DNA of 64,000 nucleotides from Methanothermobacter sp. MT-2 (lineage in GTDB: Archaea; Methanobacteriota; Methanobacteria; Methanobacteriales; DSM-23052): assembly GCA_003584625.1 (NCBI GenBank), contig AP017647.1, positions 1,288,603-1,352,602 on the forward strand. Reading direction: 5' to 3'. Shown here piece by piece: positions 63,808 through 64,000 of the stretch (position 1 is its first letter; every line of letters begins with the position of its first letter). The notes under the pieces are model-generated. The model did no database searches and had not been told where the DNA came from. It saw nothing but the letters and a program-made list of their open reading frames with translations. A program made the translations under genes and the position numbers.

Positions 63808-64000
63808 CATGTCTAAAGAACATCATTACGGGCTTTTATGGCATCTATTATGAAAAATGCTGTTAAAGCTTCGGCCCAAATTATGCCTGCTAAAAGCCAG
63901 CCCATGGCAGGTGGCATAAACTGTGATCAAGGTTGCAATAAGTTGAGTAGCTACAATGGGCGATGAAAAGTTGTGGTGCTGGTCTGATCTCCCAGAAATG
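63735..64000. repeat. Segmental duplication copy B
   Basis: It corresponds to 35380-35662. Deletions (10 bases at the ATPase stop region; another of several bases after GGCAGGT) and an inserted G (AATGGGCG) distinguish it from copy A. The match runs beyond the window end. Confidence 0.88.
63812..64000 (-). pseudogene. H+-ATPase C-terminal pseudogene, cut by the window end
   Basis: The minus strand encodes the same C-terminal membrane segments as the ATPase at 35471 but has lost the terminal codons and stop and has frameshifts (inserted G near 63958, deletion near 63913). It is a partial copy carried by the duplication; how far it extends upstream is not visible. Confidence 0.8.

Overview
The window reads as a chromosomal segment of a thermophilic or moderately AT-rich hydrogenotrophic methanogen of the order Methanobacteriales, most like Methanothermobacter. 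The evidence is F420-dependent methylene-H4MPT dehydrogenase (mtd), a fused Fae-Hps, methanogenesis marker 12, the coenzyme F430 enzyme CfbB, an archaeal-type ThrRS, a probable pseudomurein-binding surface protein, and one orphan CRISPR repeat of the Methanothermobacter type. Promoters show archaeal TATA boxes, Shine-Dalgarno sites are G-rich, and GTG and TTG starts are common.

Layout. Positions 1-33800 are dense housekeeping DNA. They hold the 3' part of trpB, fae-hps, an iron-sulfur flavoprotein, a flippase-ModE-ferredoxin-hisB run, mtd, a cell-envelope/F430 group (cfbB, Wzy-like polymerase, MurG-like transferase), a radical SAM-HhH protein, a ParA with a mini-ParB, thrS, a TrmB regulator divergent from a rubredoxin-Hcp fusion plus cupin, ilvD-signal peptidase-argS, purD-argF, the ilvBNC-mmp12 operon, and surE-LSm. 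From 33800 to 42000 the density drops: surface proteins, a P-type H+-ATPase, zinc-ribbon membrane proteins, a GerW/DUF2953 pair and relics of insertion elements.

Positions 42084-53759 form an AT-rich defence/DNA-modification island. A McrC-like nuclease and a 5'-defective McrB-like ATPase face away from a tightly coupled four-gene operon: a DpdA-type transglycosylase, a NurA nuclease, a HerA translocase and a 1407-residue AAA/coiled-coil ATPase. A convergent DUF6884-like gene closes the island. The DpdA signature (a D-S-M-G-W-R stretch followed by Q-L-P-G-V-G-D-R) points to 7-deazaguanine insertion into DNA rather than tRNA. I infer an archaeal DNA 7-deazaguanine modification system whose discriminating or restricting arm is NurA-HerA-ATPase. 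It differs in composition from the bacterial dpd cluster as I know it.

Positions 53760-64000 are accessory and decaying. They carry a frameshifted nuclease-like gene, a broken TPR gene, a phospholipase C-like/zinc-ribbon/HEAT fusion, several zinc-ribbon membrane or surface proteins that share promoter-proximal repeats, an orphan CRISPR repeat, and a second degenerate copy of the zinc-ribbon/H+-ATPase 3' junction seen near 35400. That duplication shows the whole accessory region is recombining. All functions are read from sequence and memory of families; no database search was run.
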